From Deltaproteobacteria bacterium (GTDB lineage Bacteria; Desulfobacterota; BSN033; UBA1163): 15,307 nt of DNA. Both the position numbers and the translations under genes were made by a program. The stretch spans positions 1 through 15,307 of the forward strand of contig VGRU01000063.1 of assembly GCA_016875255.1 (NCBI GenBank). Reading direction: 5' to 3'. Shown here in pieces: positions 1 to 6,807 of this stretch. The notes below the pieces were generated by a model. It was given only the letters and a program-made list of their open reading frames with translations, searched no databases and was not told the origin of the DNA. Each line of letters opens with the position of its first letter. Position 1 is the stretch's first letter.

Positions 1-472
1 CAATCTGCTTGGCTGAAGAGACGGTGTTGTTTGAGAAATCACGGTAATAGGTCTGCGCCACCTCCAGAGACCCCTGCAGAGACTGTTCGACCTGAGCCTT
101 GAACCAGTGCTCAACACTGTTGGTGATAAATCCGACTGCCACGAAGAAGAGGAGAAAGGTGGGGACAAGGGTGAGGGTGATAAAGGCCACCACCAGTTTG
201 GTCCTCAGTTTTGCTCCGAGGACTTCCCGCCTTCGTTCAAAGACCAGTTTGACCAGGTTTCGAATCACCAGAAAGATCAGAAGGAGGATCAGGATGATGT
301 TGATGTTGATGAGACTGAAGACGATGATATTGTTGGCGATCGGAATCTGCTCTGCCACCCGGGGAATCTTCATCTCAAGGGTGGTGAGGGCCACAATCAC
401 GATGGAGATGACGCCGATGATGATCAACTCGTTTCGTCGTCTTCTCTGGTCTGGAGAAAGTTCCTTTTTCAT
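1..472 (-). CDS. NtrY-like sensor histidine kinase, N-terminal part (cut by window edge)
   Basis: The frame is open from an ATG at 472 down to base 1, giving 157 residues before the window ends. The protein starts MKKELSPDQRRRRNE, then has a membrane segment (about residues 15-32), a short periplasmic stretch, and a second long hydrophobic segment (about residues 47-68, rich in I/L/N, NIIVFSLININIILILLL). A basic juxtamembrane part (FERRREVLGAKLRTK) and a third membrane segment (LVVAFITLTLVPTFLLFFVAV) come next, followed by the beginning of an extracytoplasmic sensor region (HWFKAQVEQSLQGSLEVAQ). This layout is typical of NtrY-type kinases, which continue with HAMP, PAS and HisKA/HATPase domains; those would lie outside the window. 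No strong ribosome binding site precedes the ATG. The ligand and the partner regulator cannot be deduced here. Confidence 0.82.
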   Translation of the reverse strand, partial: MKKELSPDQRRRRNELIIIGVISIVIVALTTLEMKIPRVAEQIPIANNIIVFSLININIILILLLIFLVIRNLVKLVFERRREVLGAKLRTKLVVAFITLTLVPTFLLFFVAVGFITNSVEHWFKAQVEQSLQGSLEVAQTYYRDFSNNTVSSAKQI

Positions 473-511
473 AATGTCTGGGGTGCGGGTTAAGGTTACG
501 GCTACGAAGCC

Positions 512-531
512 CCTGCCTACCGGCAGGCAGG
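512..531. repeat. CCTGCC-type palindromic repeat, copy 1
   Basis: CCTGCC, loop TACC, GGCAGG, then a further CAGG. It is related to the copies at 715-735 and 1454-1491 and looks like a dispersed REP-like palindrome. Confidence 0.6.
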
Positions 532-564
532 CGTTTGGATTGATAGTCAAACGGTTATAGGTGA

Positions 565-646
565 CGACGCTCGTATCGAAGCAAGAGACTTGAAATTAGA
601 AGCTCGAGCATCCAGATTCTATTCACGAGTCTCGATACGAGCTTCG
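565..646. repeat. Inverted repeat, 15-bp arms
   Basis: The left arm CGACGCTCGTATCGA (565-579) is the reverse complement of TCGATACGAGCTTCG (632-646) with one mismatch. The arms are separated by 52 bases. It may be a remnant of a small mobile element. Function is unknown. Confidence 0.5.
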
Positions 647-714
647 ACAACGGCAAACGTCATTTTCAATTTAACGATACGGGCCCTGAACCTAATATGG
701 TACAGGTCGGGCCT

Positions 715-735
715 CCCTGCCTGCGGTAGGCAGGG
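715..735. repeat. CCTGCC-type palindromic repeat, copy 2
   Basis: Arms CCCTGCCT (715-722) and AGGCAGGG (728-735) enclose a GCGGT loop. It lies about 55 bases past the rnpB 3' end, where the hairpin could help stop transcription, although no U tract follows it in the minus sense. Confidence 0.65.
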
Positions 736-790
736 TCACCCTTACCGTTAGAATTTTATTGCTCTTACCTATATAAAAGAGGGGGAAATT

Positions 791-1388
791 GAAGGGGACC
801 GTAAGCCGAGTTCTGTATTTCGATCCCGCCTGTCGGCGGGGCCGAAATGATGGCCATTTATCTGGGATCCTGATTGCTCAGGACCTCAAGCGACCTTACC
901 CGTCCCGCCTTTACTCCGTTGAAGGAATAAATTTGAATGGGCTCTTCTTATCTCCCCATATGAGGCTGTGTCGCAATAAGGGAATTGATAAAAATGTCAT
1001 CCTGAACTTGTTTCAGGATCTAATTAATTCAACCAATTGCGAGACCCTGAAATAAATTCAGGGTGACAAAATAGTAATTGCGACACAGCCTCATACGGGG
1101 AGAAACGGGACCTATTGGGTCTTGCTCCGGGTGGGGTTTACCAAGCCGCTCTGATCACTCAATGCGCTGGTGAGCTCTTACCTCGCCTTTTCACCCTTAC
1201 CCTGTGGAATAGGCGTAGCCGCCATTCCACAGGGCGGTATCTTTTCTGTGGCACTTTCCTTGCCCCATTTCTTTGGAAATGGGACCGTCCGCGTTACGGA
1301 CCACCCTGCCCTGCGGAGCTCGGACTTTCCTCCCCCCGATCATCTCCCCTGACGGGCGATGACGAGGAGCGGCCATCTCTTCCCCTTC
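791..1388 (-). ncRNA. rnpB: RNase P RNA (class A), interrupted by a MITE-like insertion
   Basis: This is the catalytic RNA that removes 5' leaders from precursor tRNAs. Read on the minus strand, the conserved landmarks are in order: GAGGAAAGTCCGAGCTCC near the 5' side (about 1318-1335), GGTAAACCCCACCCGGAGCA (about 1121-1142), the AATAGG that follows, the GGGTAAGGTCGCTTGAGG segment (about 882-904), and the 3' ACAGAACTCGGCTTACGGTC (about 798-818). The ends are set by helix P1: GAAGGGGA at the 5' end pairs with TCCCCTTC at the 3' end. At about 598 nt it is much longer than the usual 350-400 nt. The causes are a 133-bp TIR element in the P15-P17 region (961-1093), a long P12-like hairpin with an 11-bp perfect outer stem (about 1199-1235), and a GC-rich palindrome in the P18-like hairpin (826-841). 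The RNA core seems intact, so it is probably functional, but the inserted hairpin may be retained or processed out. Confidence 0.93.
961..1093. mobile_element. MITE-like element with 17-bp TIRs inside rnpB
   Basis: Perfect 17-bp terminal inverted repeats TGAGGCTGTGTCGCAAT (961-977) and ATTGCGACACAGCCTCA (1077-1093) are flanked by TA on both sides (959-960 and 1094-1095). This fits a TA target-site duplication as made by IS630/Tc1-like transposases. The interior has no coding capacity and carries two palindromes: ATCCTGAA/TTCAGGAT (999-1019) and ACCCTGAA/TTCAGGGT (1044-1064). Removing the element and one TA restores a host hairpin of 18 nt, TCTCCCCGTATGGGGAGA in the minus sense, so the insertion hit the TA in the loop of an existing stem. 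The mobilising transposase is not in the window. Confidence 0.82.
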
Positions 1389-1453
1389 AAATCCCCCCTT
1401 TCCTAAGATTTCTGGAAAACCTAAAAAAATCACTGCAATCGTTTTTGGGAATC

Positions 1454-1491
1454 CCTGCCTGCGCCTGCCTGCGGTAGGCAGGGCAGGCAGG
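1454..1491. repeat. CCTGCC-type palindromic repeat, nested copy
   Basis: An inner palindrome, CCTGCCT (1464-1470) and AGGCAGG (1476-1482) with loop GCGGT, is wrapped by an outer CCTGCCTGC (1454-1462) and GCAGGCAGG (1483-1491). This could fold into a 38-nt hairpin. It sits upstream of rnpB and downstream of the RNase H gene. Confidence 0.68.
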
Positions 1492-1513
1492 TGTGCAATC
1501 AAGAGAGCTTATT

Positions 1514-1984
1514 TTATTTTTTTAGCTCTCTTTCTTTTTCCCTGACGATCCTCTTCTCAATGGCCAGATTGGCGAGAAGGTCAGCCTCTCGATTCTCTTC
1601 CCTCGGGATGGATTCGATTTCAAAGGAGTCAAACTCCTTGATATCCTCCATCACCTTCCTGTGGAGGACTCTCAGGTGAGGCTCTTTCACACGATAGACG
1701 CCCTTGACCTGCCTTTCAACTAATTCCGAGTCCGTATAGATCCGGATCGATCCTCCCCCAAGTCTCCTGGCTTCCCGGATTCCTAAGAGAAGGGCTCCAT
1801 ATTCTGCTTCGTTATTGGTCTTATGCCCGAGAAACCATCCTTTTTCCGAGATCCTTTTTCCCTCTCGATCGGTGATACAAACGCCGGCGCCTGCCCTTCC
1901 CGGATTTCCCCTCGAGGCGCCATCGATAAAGATGAGAAGTTCAAGACCTTTCTGGGTCGAAGACACCCCTTCTTTCTCCCTCAT
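1514..1984 (-). CDS. Ribonuclease HI-family protein
   Basis: This predicted 156-residue protein has the RNase H fold, which hydrolyses the RNA strand of RNA-DNA hybrids. The four acidic active-site positions are all present: D21 in FIDGASRGNPG, E61 in TNNEAEY, D85 in YTDSELV and D135 in REENREADLLAN. It belongs to the short RNase HI/RnhA-like family that lacks the classical basic protrusion of E. coli RNase HI. The ATG start overlaps the stop of the upstream zinc-ribbon gene (ATGA, 1981-1984), which implies translational coupling in one operon. The end of the gene lies in an A-rich stretch with flanking GAGAGCT/AGCTCTC arms (1503-1509 and 1524-1530), a possible weak stem. The exact physiological hybrid substrate is unknown. 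Confidence 0.9.
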   Translation of the reverse strand: MREKEGVSSTQKGLELLIFIDGASRGNPGRAGAGVCITDREGKRISEKGWFLGHKTNNEAEYGALLLGIREARRLGGGSIRIYTDSELVERQVKGVYRVKEPHLRVLHRKVMEDIKEFDSFEIESIPREENREADLLANLAIEKRIVREKERELKK

Positions 1985-2700
1985 TTCTTTTCTCCGTTTC
2001 CGTCCCAGTAGAGGATCCGATTACAATTGGGACACCGGATGAGGGAATTGTTCTTCTGAACTTCGATGAACATCTGGGGAGGAACATTCACAAAACAGCC
2101 CTGACAGGTCTCATTCCTAGCGCTCACCATTCCGATTCCCTGTCGTTTCTCCCTCAGCATATTATAAAGATTGAAGAGCTTCGATTCGACCTGTTTCGAC
2201 AGGGTCTCTTTCCGCTCTAATTTCTCCTTCCAGAGGACCTCGCCCTGGCTCATCTTCTCCTGGATCCCCCTCTTCTCCGCTTCGACCTTCTCCAGCGTGA
2301 TGGCGATCTCTTTCTCCCGTTTGGAGAGCTGTTTCTTGATCTCTTCGATTTCGTCCATGACGAGCAGGATCTCTTCTTCCACCCGGCCCACGGCCTCTTT
2401 GAAGGTTTCGATCTCAGTGAGAATGGCCTGATATTCCTTGTTGGTCTTCACCTCTGACATTCTTCCCTCTGACCGCTTGATTTTGTCCTGCTCTCCGATG
2501 AGGTTTTTCTCTTTCTGTCTCCGCTCCTTCTCCAGCGATTCGAGTTTTTCCCTCTCCTTATGAATCCTCTCTTTTTCAAGTTTCTGTTTCTCATCCAACT
2601 TCTTCATCTCTTTGGGATAACGGTCCCGTTCTTCCTCGATCGCCTTCAGGTCGAGATCAATCTTCTGGAGTTCCCAAAGAAGTTCTAGATGTTCCCTCAA
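1981..2700 (-). CDS. Coiled-coil protein with C-terminal C4 zinc ribbon (DUF164/CT398-like)
   Basis: The predicted protein has 239 residues. Residues about 1-180 form a long, highly charged K/E-rich coiled coil (helical hairpin), and the C-terminus carries a four-cysteine zinc ribbon with C199, C202, C223 and C226 (CQGC and CPNC). This is the architecture of the widespread bacterial zinc-ribbon family seen in Chlamydia CT398 and relatives. Its role is not firmly established; links to flagellar/secretion factors or nucleic acid have been proposed for relatives. The start is TTG at 2700, chosen because an AGGAGGGAGGG tract lies just upstream and the family begins with a similar LELLWELQKIDL segment. 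It overlaps the RNase H gene by 4 nt, so the two are probably made together. Confidence 0.85.
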   Translation of the reverse strand: MREHLELLWELQKIDLDLKAIEEERDRYPKEMKKLDEKQKLEKERIHKEREKLESLEKERRQKEKNLIGEQDKIKRSEGRMSEVKTNKEYQAILTEIETFKEAVGRVEEEILLVMDEIEEIKKQLSKREKEIAITLEKVEAEKRGIQEKMSQGEVLWKEKLERKETLSKQVESKLFNLYNMLREKRQGIGMVSARNETCQGCFVNVPPQMFIEVQKNNSLIRCPNCNRILYWDGNGEKK

Positions 2701-2775
2701 GGGCGGCCCTCCCTCCTGTCAATAGTTTTGTAATACTTAAGCTCTTTGAAAAAAGTTATCTCATTCCCCTTTTCA

Positions 2776-2824
2776 TAACCCCCCTTTCTCCCCCCTTATT
2801 TTAAGGGGGGAGAAAGGGGGGTTA
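2776..2824. repeat. Perfect 23-bp hairpin repeat of C and G runs
   Basis: The arms 2776-2798 and 2802-2824 are perfectly complementary and separated by TTT. The sequence consists of C6/G6 runs with a TTTCT/AGAAA interruption. It is a very stable hairpin between the terminator of the rpoD unit and the zinc-ribbon gene. Similar C/G-run palindromes occur at 10600-10622, so it is probably a dispersed repeat. Confidence 0.8.
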
Positions 2825-2840
2825 CTCTTCCCTTTACGCA

Positions 2841-2871
2841 AACAAAAAGAGCGCACCGGAGTGTGCACTCT
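2841..2871 (-). terminator. Intrinsic terminator after the tRNA
   Basis: In the minus sense, AGAGTGCAC pairs with GTGCGCTCT (9 bp with one G-U, 6-nt loop ACTCCG), followed by TTTTGTT. It lies about 67 bases past the tRNA 3' end and ends the rpsU-to-tRNA transcription unit. Confidence 0.82.
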
Positions 2872-2937
2872 TTCTCTGTCCCTTGTGCCTGATTTTATCT
2901 CCAGGAAGCTGATGGAGATCACCCTCTCTCTTTCCAA

Positions 2938-3010
2938 TGGGCCCACCTGGGTTCGAACCAGGGACCTTCCGGTTATGAGCCGGTGGCTCTACCAACTGAG
3001 CTATGGGCCC
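2938..3010 (-). tRNA. tRNA with CAU anticodon (elongator Met, or lysidine-type Ile2)
   Basis: The 73-nt cloverleaf has acceptor GGGCCCA/TGGGCCC, D arm GCTC/GAGC, anticodon loop CTCATAA (anticodon CAT), variable loop AGGTC, T arm CCTGG-TTCGAAC-CCAGG and discriminator A73. The 3' CCA is not encoded (the next bases are TT), so it must be added by a nucleotidyltransferase. Pair 27-43 is an A-A mismatch. It is not an initiator tRNA, because the acceptor begins with a normal G1-C72 pair and the anticodon stem lacks the three G-C pairs next to the loop. The C4-G69 and C5-G68 pairs resemble features that TilS uses to select tRNA-Ile2, so Ile2 cannot be excluded. It lies downstream of rpoD on the same strand. 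Confidence 0.93.
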
Positions 3011-3056
3011 TACGATCATTATATTCCATCCTCTCGGGGTGTCAACCCCCTCCCTA

Positions 3057-3117
3057 TTTCGGATTTCGGAATTCGGATCTCGGATTTAAATCCGCAATCC
3101 GCATTCCGCAATCCGCA
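3057..3117. repeat. Degenerate CGGAT-type tandem and inverted repeat
   Basis: Four irregular units of about 8 bases (TTTCGGAT, TTCGGAAT, TCGGATCT, CGGATTT) are followed by inverted units (AAATCCGC, AATCCGCA, TTCCGCAA, TCCGCATT). It occupies the space between the rpoD stop and the tRNA and could form a large imperfect hairpin in the transcript. This is a typical dispersed repeat form in deltaproteobacterial genomes (recalled, not checked). Confidence 0.7.
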
Positions 3118-3124
3118 TTTGATA

Positions 3125-4849
3125 TTAGGCCTCAAGAAAACTCTTCAATTTCTTCGCCCGGCTGGGATGCCGGAGTTTCCCCAATGCTTTGGCCTCAATC
3201 TGTCTGATTCTTTCCCGTGTCACCTCGAAATCCTGCCCCACCTCCTCGAGCGTGCGGTCGTACTTCTCTCCGATGCCGAATCTCATCCTCAGGACCTTCT
3301 CTTCTCGGGCTGTAAGGGTTGCAAGAATCTTCCGGGTCTGCTCCGCCAGGTTGGTATTGATCACTGCCTCCATGGGAGAGGCAATGGCCTTGTCCTCGAT
3401 GAAATCTCCCAGATGGCTGTCCTCTTCCTCTCCGATGGGGGTCTCCAGGGAGATGGGCTCCTTGGCAACTTTTAGCACCTTCCTTACTTTATCCAGGGAC
3501 ATCTCCATTTTGGCGGCAATCTCTTCCGGCGTGGGCTCCCGCCCGATCTCCTGAACAAGAACCCTCGAGGTCCGGATTAGTTTATTGATCGTCTCAATCA
3601 TATGAACGGGGATGCGGATCGTCCGGGCCTGATCCGCAATGGCACGGGTGATGGCCTGGCGAATCCACCATGTCGCATAGGTGCTGAACTTATACCCCCG
3701 CTGGTATTCGAACTTGTCCACCGCCTTCATCAAACCGATATTCCCCTCCTGGATCAGGTCGAGAAACTGAAGTCCTCGATTCGTATATTTCTTTGCGATG
3801 GAAACGACCAGCCTCAGATTCGCCTTCACCAGCTCGCCCTTGGCCTCCCTGGCCTTTGTCTCTCCGACCACAATCGCCCTCACGGCGGATTTCAATTTCT
3901 GGACGGTTAAACCGCTCTCCGTTTCCACCCGGCTGATCTTCATCTGGCTGTGCTTTGCCAACCGGTCGATCCCCTGCAGATCGGCCTTGTTGAACCCTTG
4001 ATCCCTGAGGAAAATTTTCGCTTTGGACTTTCTCGCCCTGATCTTCCTTAAAAGGTCTCGCGCTTCCCGGACAGAGACCCCTGTGTTGTTTTCGGCTTTT
4101 TTGATCTCATTCTCCGCCTTCTCCATCCGGAGGAGCAGCTGTTTCATTTTCTGAACAATCCGGTGGATCTGGGCGTCTCTCAAATTGATCTCTTTGAGAA
4201 ATTTGATAATCTCCTCCTGTTTTTTCTTCGCCTGAGCCTGAATCTTCTTCTTTGAAACCCTCTTCTTCAACGTCCGCCGGATCGCCTCCTCATTGCGCCG
4301 GATGCGTTCGATCAGGTCCAAAATTCTTTTTTTCTGAAACTGCTCCTCTTCGGCGTTCGTCTCCTCTTCGTCAATCTCATTGGTCACTGCCCGGATCTCG
4401 ATCTTTCCGGCTTTGATGGCGTTGCCCAGATTGAGGATCTCTTTGACGGCCATGGGGCAGGTCAACACGACGCTTAACACTTCCCCTTTGCCGTTCTCGA
4501 TCCGCTTCGCAATCTCGACCTCGCCCTCACGGGTGAGAAGAGAGACCGATCCCATCTCACGGAGATACATCCGGACAGGATCCGTTGCCCTGCCGAAACC
4601 CTCCAGAACCGACTCCTCCTCATCCTCTTCTTTGTCCGGCATCTTCTCGGCCTCAACCTTCAGGCCCTGGAGGTCCTCTTCCACATCAAGATCCATCTCA
4701 TCAAACATCATGAGGACATCGTCGATCTGATCGGAAGAGACGATCTCGTTCGTGGGGGTTTCGTTCGCCTCATTAAAATTGACAAACTCCTTCTCGCCCC
4801 CCAGGGAAATCATCTCATCCATCTCTTTCGCCTTTGCTTCTCTTCCCAT
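3125..4849 (-). CDS. rpoD: Housekeeping RNA polymerase sigma factor RpoD (sigma-70)
   Basis: This factor directs RNA polymerase to vegetative promoters. The 574-residue protein has an acidic N-terminus, region 1.2 ([21 protein letters not shown], about residues 90-115), a long charged non-conserved region, and region 2 ([20 protein letters not shown], then [18 protein letters not shown]; about residues 340-405). Region 3 follows ([12 protein letters not shown]), and then region 4 with its helix-turn-helix ([20 protein letters not shown], about residues 535-560). I placed the start at ATG 4849 because AAGGGG lies 6 nt upstream; an in-frame GTG at 4888 would add 13 residues but lacks a good ribosome site. 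It is the last protein gene of the rpsU-yqeY-mutS2-dnaG-rpoD unit, 129 nt after dnaG, in a gap containing several dyads that might be regulatory. Confidence 0.97.
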   Translation of the reverse strand: MGREAKAKEMDEMISLGGEKEFVNFNEANETPTNEIVSSDQIDDVLMMFDEMDLDVEEDLQGLKVEAEKMPDKEEDEEESVLEGFGRATDPVRMYLREMGSVSLLTREGEVEIAKRIENGKGEVLSVVLTCPMAVKEILNLGNAIKAGKIEIRAVTNEIDEEETNAEEEQFQKKRILDLIERIRRNEEAIRRTLKKRVSKKKIQAQAKKKQEEIIKFLKEINLRDAQIHRIVQKMKQLLLRMEKAENEIKKAENNTGVSVREARDLLRKIRARKSKAKIFLRDQGFNKADLQGIDRLAKHSQMKISRVETESGLTVQKLKSAVRAIVVGETKAREAKGELVKANLRLVVSIAKKYTNRGLQFLDLIQEGNIGLMKAVDKFEYQRGYKFSTYATWWIRQAITRAIADQARTIRIPVHMIETINKLIRTSRVLVQEIGREPTPEEIAAKMEMSLDKVRKVLKVAKEPISLETPIGEEEDSHLGDFIEDKAIASPMEAVINTNLAEQTRKILATLTAREEKVLRMRFGIGEKYDRTLEEVGQDFEVTRERIRQIEAKALGKLRHPSRAKKLKSFLEA

Positions 4850-4870
4850 CCATTGCCCCTTAGTGCTTCG

Positions 4871-4942
4871 ATTCGCGAATACGATCACGTATCGTCATGC
4901 TGCGAATTGAAATCATTGCTGACTCAGCACTAAGTCCTGAGT
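4871..4942. promoter_or_regulatory. Cluster of dyads between dnaG and rpoD
   Basis: Four consecutive symmetric sequences lie in 72 bases: ATTCGCGAAT (4871-4880), ACGAT-CACGT-ATCGT (4881-4895), TGCTGACTCAGCA (4917-4929) and ACTCAG...CTGAGT (4922-4942). They lie in the rpoD leader. Operator sites or mRNA processing hairpins are possible; E. coli uses an RNase E cut between dnaG and rpoD. I see no convincing -35/-10 pair here. Confidence 0.35.
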
Positions 4943-4978
4943 AAATAAATACGTTACCGAATTTATGAATCGATGGAC

Positions 4979-6802
4979 TTAGCTTTTTCGAAAACCGCCC
5001 TGCGAGGGCCCCTTCTTCCTCTTCGCCAATTCCTGCCGCTCCATCAAGAGGGCTTCGAGCCCTCCCCTTCCCGTCTGTCTCTCAGCTTCCTTAATCTTCC
5101 TGAGCAAATCGCTTTCATCCTTCTTCAATTTCCTTCTCCGAATCTTCTCAAGGCAGTCTTTTAAAATCCGTTCCCGTTGTTGCGACCCGACACCGGGTTG
5201 ATCTCCTTCTATGCTGCTCTCCTGAAAAACGTATTCGCAGAGTTTTTCCTTCAGGCCCTCATCCATTCCTCCCAGGGCCTCTGTGAGGCTCAATGTCCCC
5301 TTCCTCTGAAACATCCCCATCAGTTCCTGGCCCAATCTCTTCAGGACAGGGCTCTCAAATTCATTTAGGATCCCTTCCTCTGAAATGGCCGGAATCAGGT
5401 CGGGGTGGTGGACCATAAGGCGAACCACCATCTCCTCTGATTTTGGCAAATCCTCTATGGGGGGTCTTTTTTTAAGGTCTTCTATGGGTCTGGTCCGTCC
5501 TGCAGGAGCGGACCGGATCATTTCATATAAGACCGACTCCTTAAGATCCAGCCTTTCAGCCAGAGCCCTCACGTAGAAGTCCTTCCGGATTTTTTCCGGA
5601 ATTCTCTGGATCATGGCCATTCCTTCCTTCGCAATGCTCACCTTGCCGTCAATCGATTTCGGGTCATGGGCTTTCATCAACCAATCGAAATAATAATCGA
5701 TGAGCGGAACGGCTCTGGCCAGCCTCTCTTCAAAGCCTTTTAGATTGCCCTTTTTCAGAAAAGTGTCCGGATCTTCCCCTTTGGGAAGGAGGACGGCCTT
5801 GCCCGCCACCTCCTCTTCCAAAAAGAGAGGAAGGGTGCGAAGGGTGGCTTGAACTCCTGCTGGATCGGGGTCAAAGAGGGTGATTAAATTTTTCGTATAT
5901 CGTTTCAGGGCCCTGATATGCTGGGTCGTCAGCGCGGTGCCAAGCGTAGCGATGCTGTGCTTCAATCCATACTGGTGGAGGGTCAGGAGATCGAAATAAC
6001 CTTCGACGATGATCACCCCATCCTTCTCCGAGACATGACGCCTCGCCGCCTGGAGGCCATAGAGAACCTCTCCTTTGTGATAGACGCTCGATTCCGAAGA
6101 GTTGATATATTTGGGTTGACCCTCTCCAAGCGCCCGCCCTCCGAACCCCACGACCCGTTGATGGAGATCGAAGATCGGAAAAATGATCCTCTTTCGAAAA
6201 GCGTCATACCAGCCCTCCTTCTTCTTCGGAAGGATCAACCCCAGTTCCCATGCCAGCTCCAGAGAAACCTTCTTTTCGGTCAGGTGCTGGACCAGTCCAT
6301 CCCATCGCTCGGGAGCAAAGCCCAACCGGTGTTCCTGAATGATCTGCTCGCTCACGTTCCTCTGGGAGAGATAGTTCCTCCCCGGCTCGCCCTCTCTCTT
6401 CCGGGTCAGGAGGTCATGGAAATAGTCCGATGCCAGCTGATTGATCCGGAAAAGGACCTCCCTCTTGGCCATCTCCTTCTTCTGAAGGGGGGAGGGTTCC
6501 AATCGGGGAAGCTTTATCCCGTATCGCTTCGCTAATTCCTCGGCAGCCTCCGGAAACGAGAAATGGCCTGTCTTCATTAAAAAAGCGAAGACATCCCCTC
6601 CCTCTCCGCACCCGAAGCAGTGAAAGATCTGCTTCTCCTCGTTCACCATAAAAGAAGGCGTTTTCTCCGAATGGAATGGGCATAATCCCCTATGGTTCCT
6701 TCCGGTTTTCTTCAGACTGACATAGTCCGAGACCACCTCCAGGATGTTAGCGCGGTCCCTGATCTCTGAAATCTTCTCCTCTGAGAGAAACCCGCTTGCC
6801 AA
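4979..6802 (-). CDS. dnaG: DNA primase DnaG
   Basis: DnaG synthesises the RNA primers for replication and works with the DnaB helicase. The 607-residue protein has the N-terminal CHC2 zinc-binding domain (C41, H44, C62, C65 in CPFH and CFGC) and the primase core with TOPRIM motifs: VIIVEGYFD for the catalytic glutamate, and LFDPDPAG for the metal-binding DxD, where most homologues read DGD. A C-terminal helicase-interaction region follows. The start is TTG at 6802: the GAGG Shine-Dalgarno lies 8 nt upstream and is embedded in the last codons and stop of mutS2 (CTG AGG TAG), leaving only a 5-nt gap. Coupling to mutS2 translation is therefore likely. Confidence 0.96.
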   Translation of the reverse strand: MASGFLSEEKISEIRDRANILEVVSDYVSLKKTGRNHRGLCPFHSEKTPSFMVNEEKQIFHCFGCGEGGDVFAFLMKTGHFSFPEAAEELAKRYGIKLPRLEPSPLQKKEMAKREVLFRINQLASDYFHDLLTRKREGEPGRNYLSQRNVSEQIIQEHRLGFAPERWDGLVQHLTEKKVSLELAWELGLILPKKKEGWYDAFRKRIIFPIFDLHQRVVGFGGRALGEGQPKYINSSESSVYHKGEVLYGLQAARRHVSEKDGVIIVEGYFDLLTLHQYGLKHSIATLGTALTTQHIRALKRYTKNLITLFDPDPAGVQATLRTLPLFLEEEVAGKAVLLPKGEDPDTFLKKGNLKGFEERLARAVPLIDYYFDWLMKAHDPKSIDGKVSIAKEGMAMIQRIPEKIRKDFYVRALAERLDLKESVLYEMIRSAPAGRTRPIEDLKKRPPIEDLPKSEEMVVRLMVHHPDLIPAISEEGILNEFESPVLKRLGQELMGMFQRKGTLSLTEALGGMDEGLKEKLCEYVFQESSIEGDQPGVGSQQRERILKDCLEKIRRRKLKKDESDLLRKIKEAERQTGRGGLEALLMERQELAKRKKGPSQGGFRKS

Positions 6803-6807
6803 AGACG

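Larger units (their letters stand above)
473..790. other. Intergenic stretch with palindromic repeats, no gene
   Basis: About 318 bases separate the kinase gene from the 3' end of rnpB. I find no convincing gene. It holds two copies of a CCTGCC palindrome (512-531 and 715-735) and a 15-bp inverted repeat with one mismatch (565-579 and 632-646). The part next to rnpB is T-rich in the minus sense (about 770-785) but lacks a clear terminator hairpin, other than the palindrome at 715-735. Confidence 0.6.

Noticed and set aside
107..493. Plus-strand reading frames over the kinase gene
   Set aside because: Highly biased composition (D/H/G-rich or R/T-rich) opposite a clear NtrY-like membrane protein; they are shadows.
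789..1477. Plus- and minus-strand reading frames within rnpB
   Set aside because: They overlap conserved RNase P RNA segments and lack protein features.
3057..3117. CRISPR array
   Set aside because: Units are about 8 bases, degenerate, and switch orientation; there are no spacers or cas genes.
4850..4888. GTG 4888 as rpoD start
   Set aside because: No Shine-Dalgarno; ATG 4849 has AAGGGG at good spacing.
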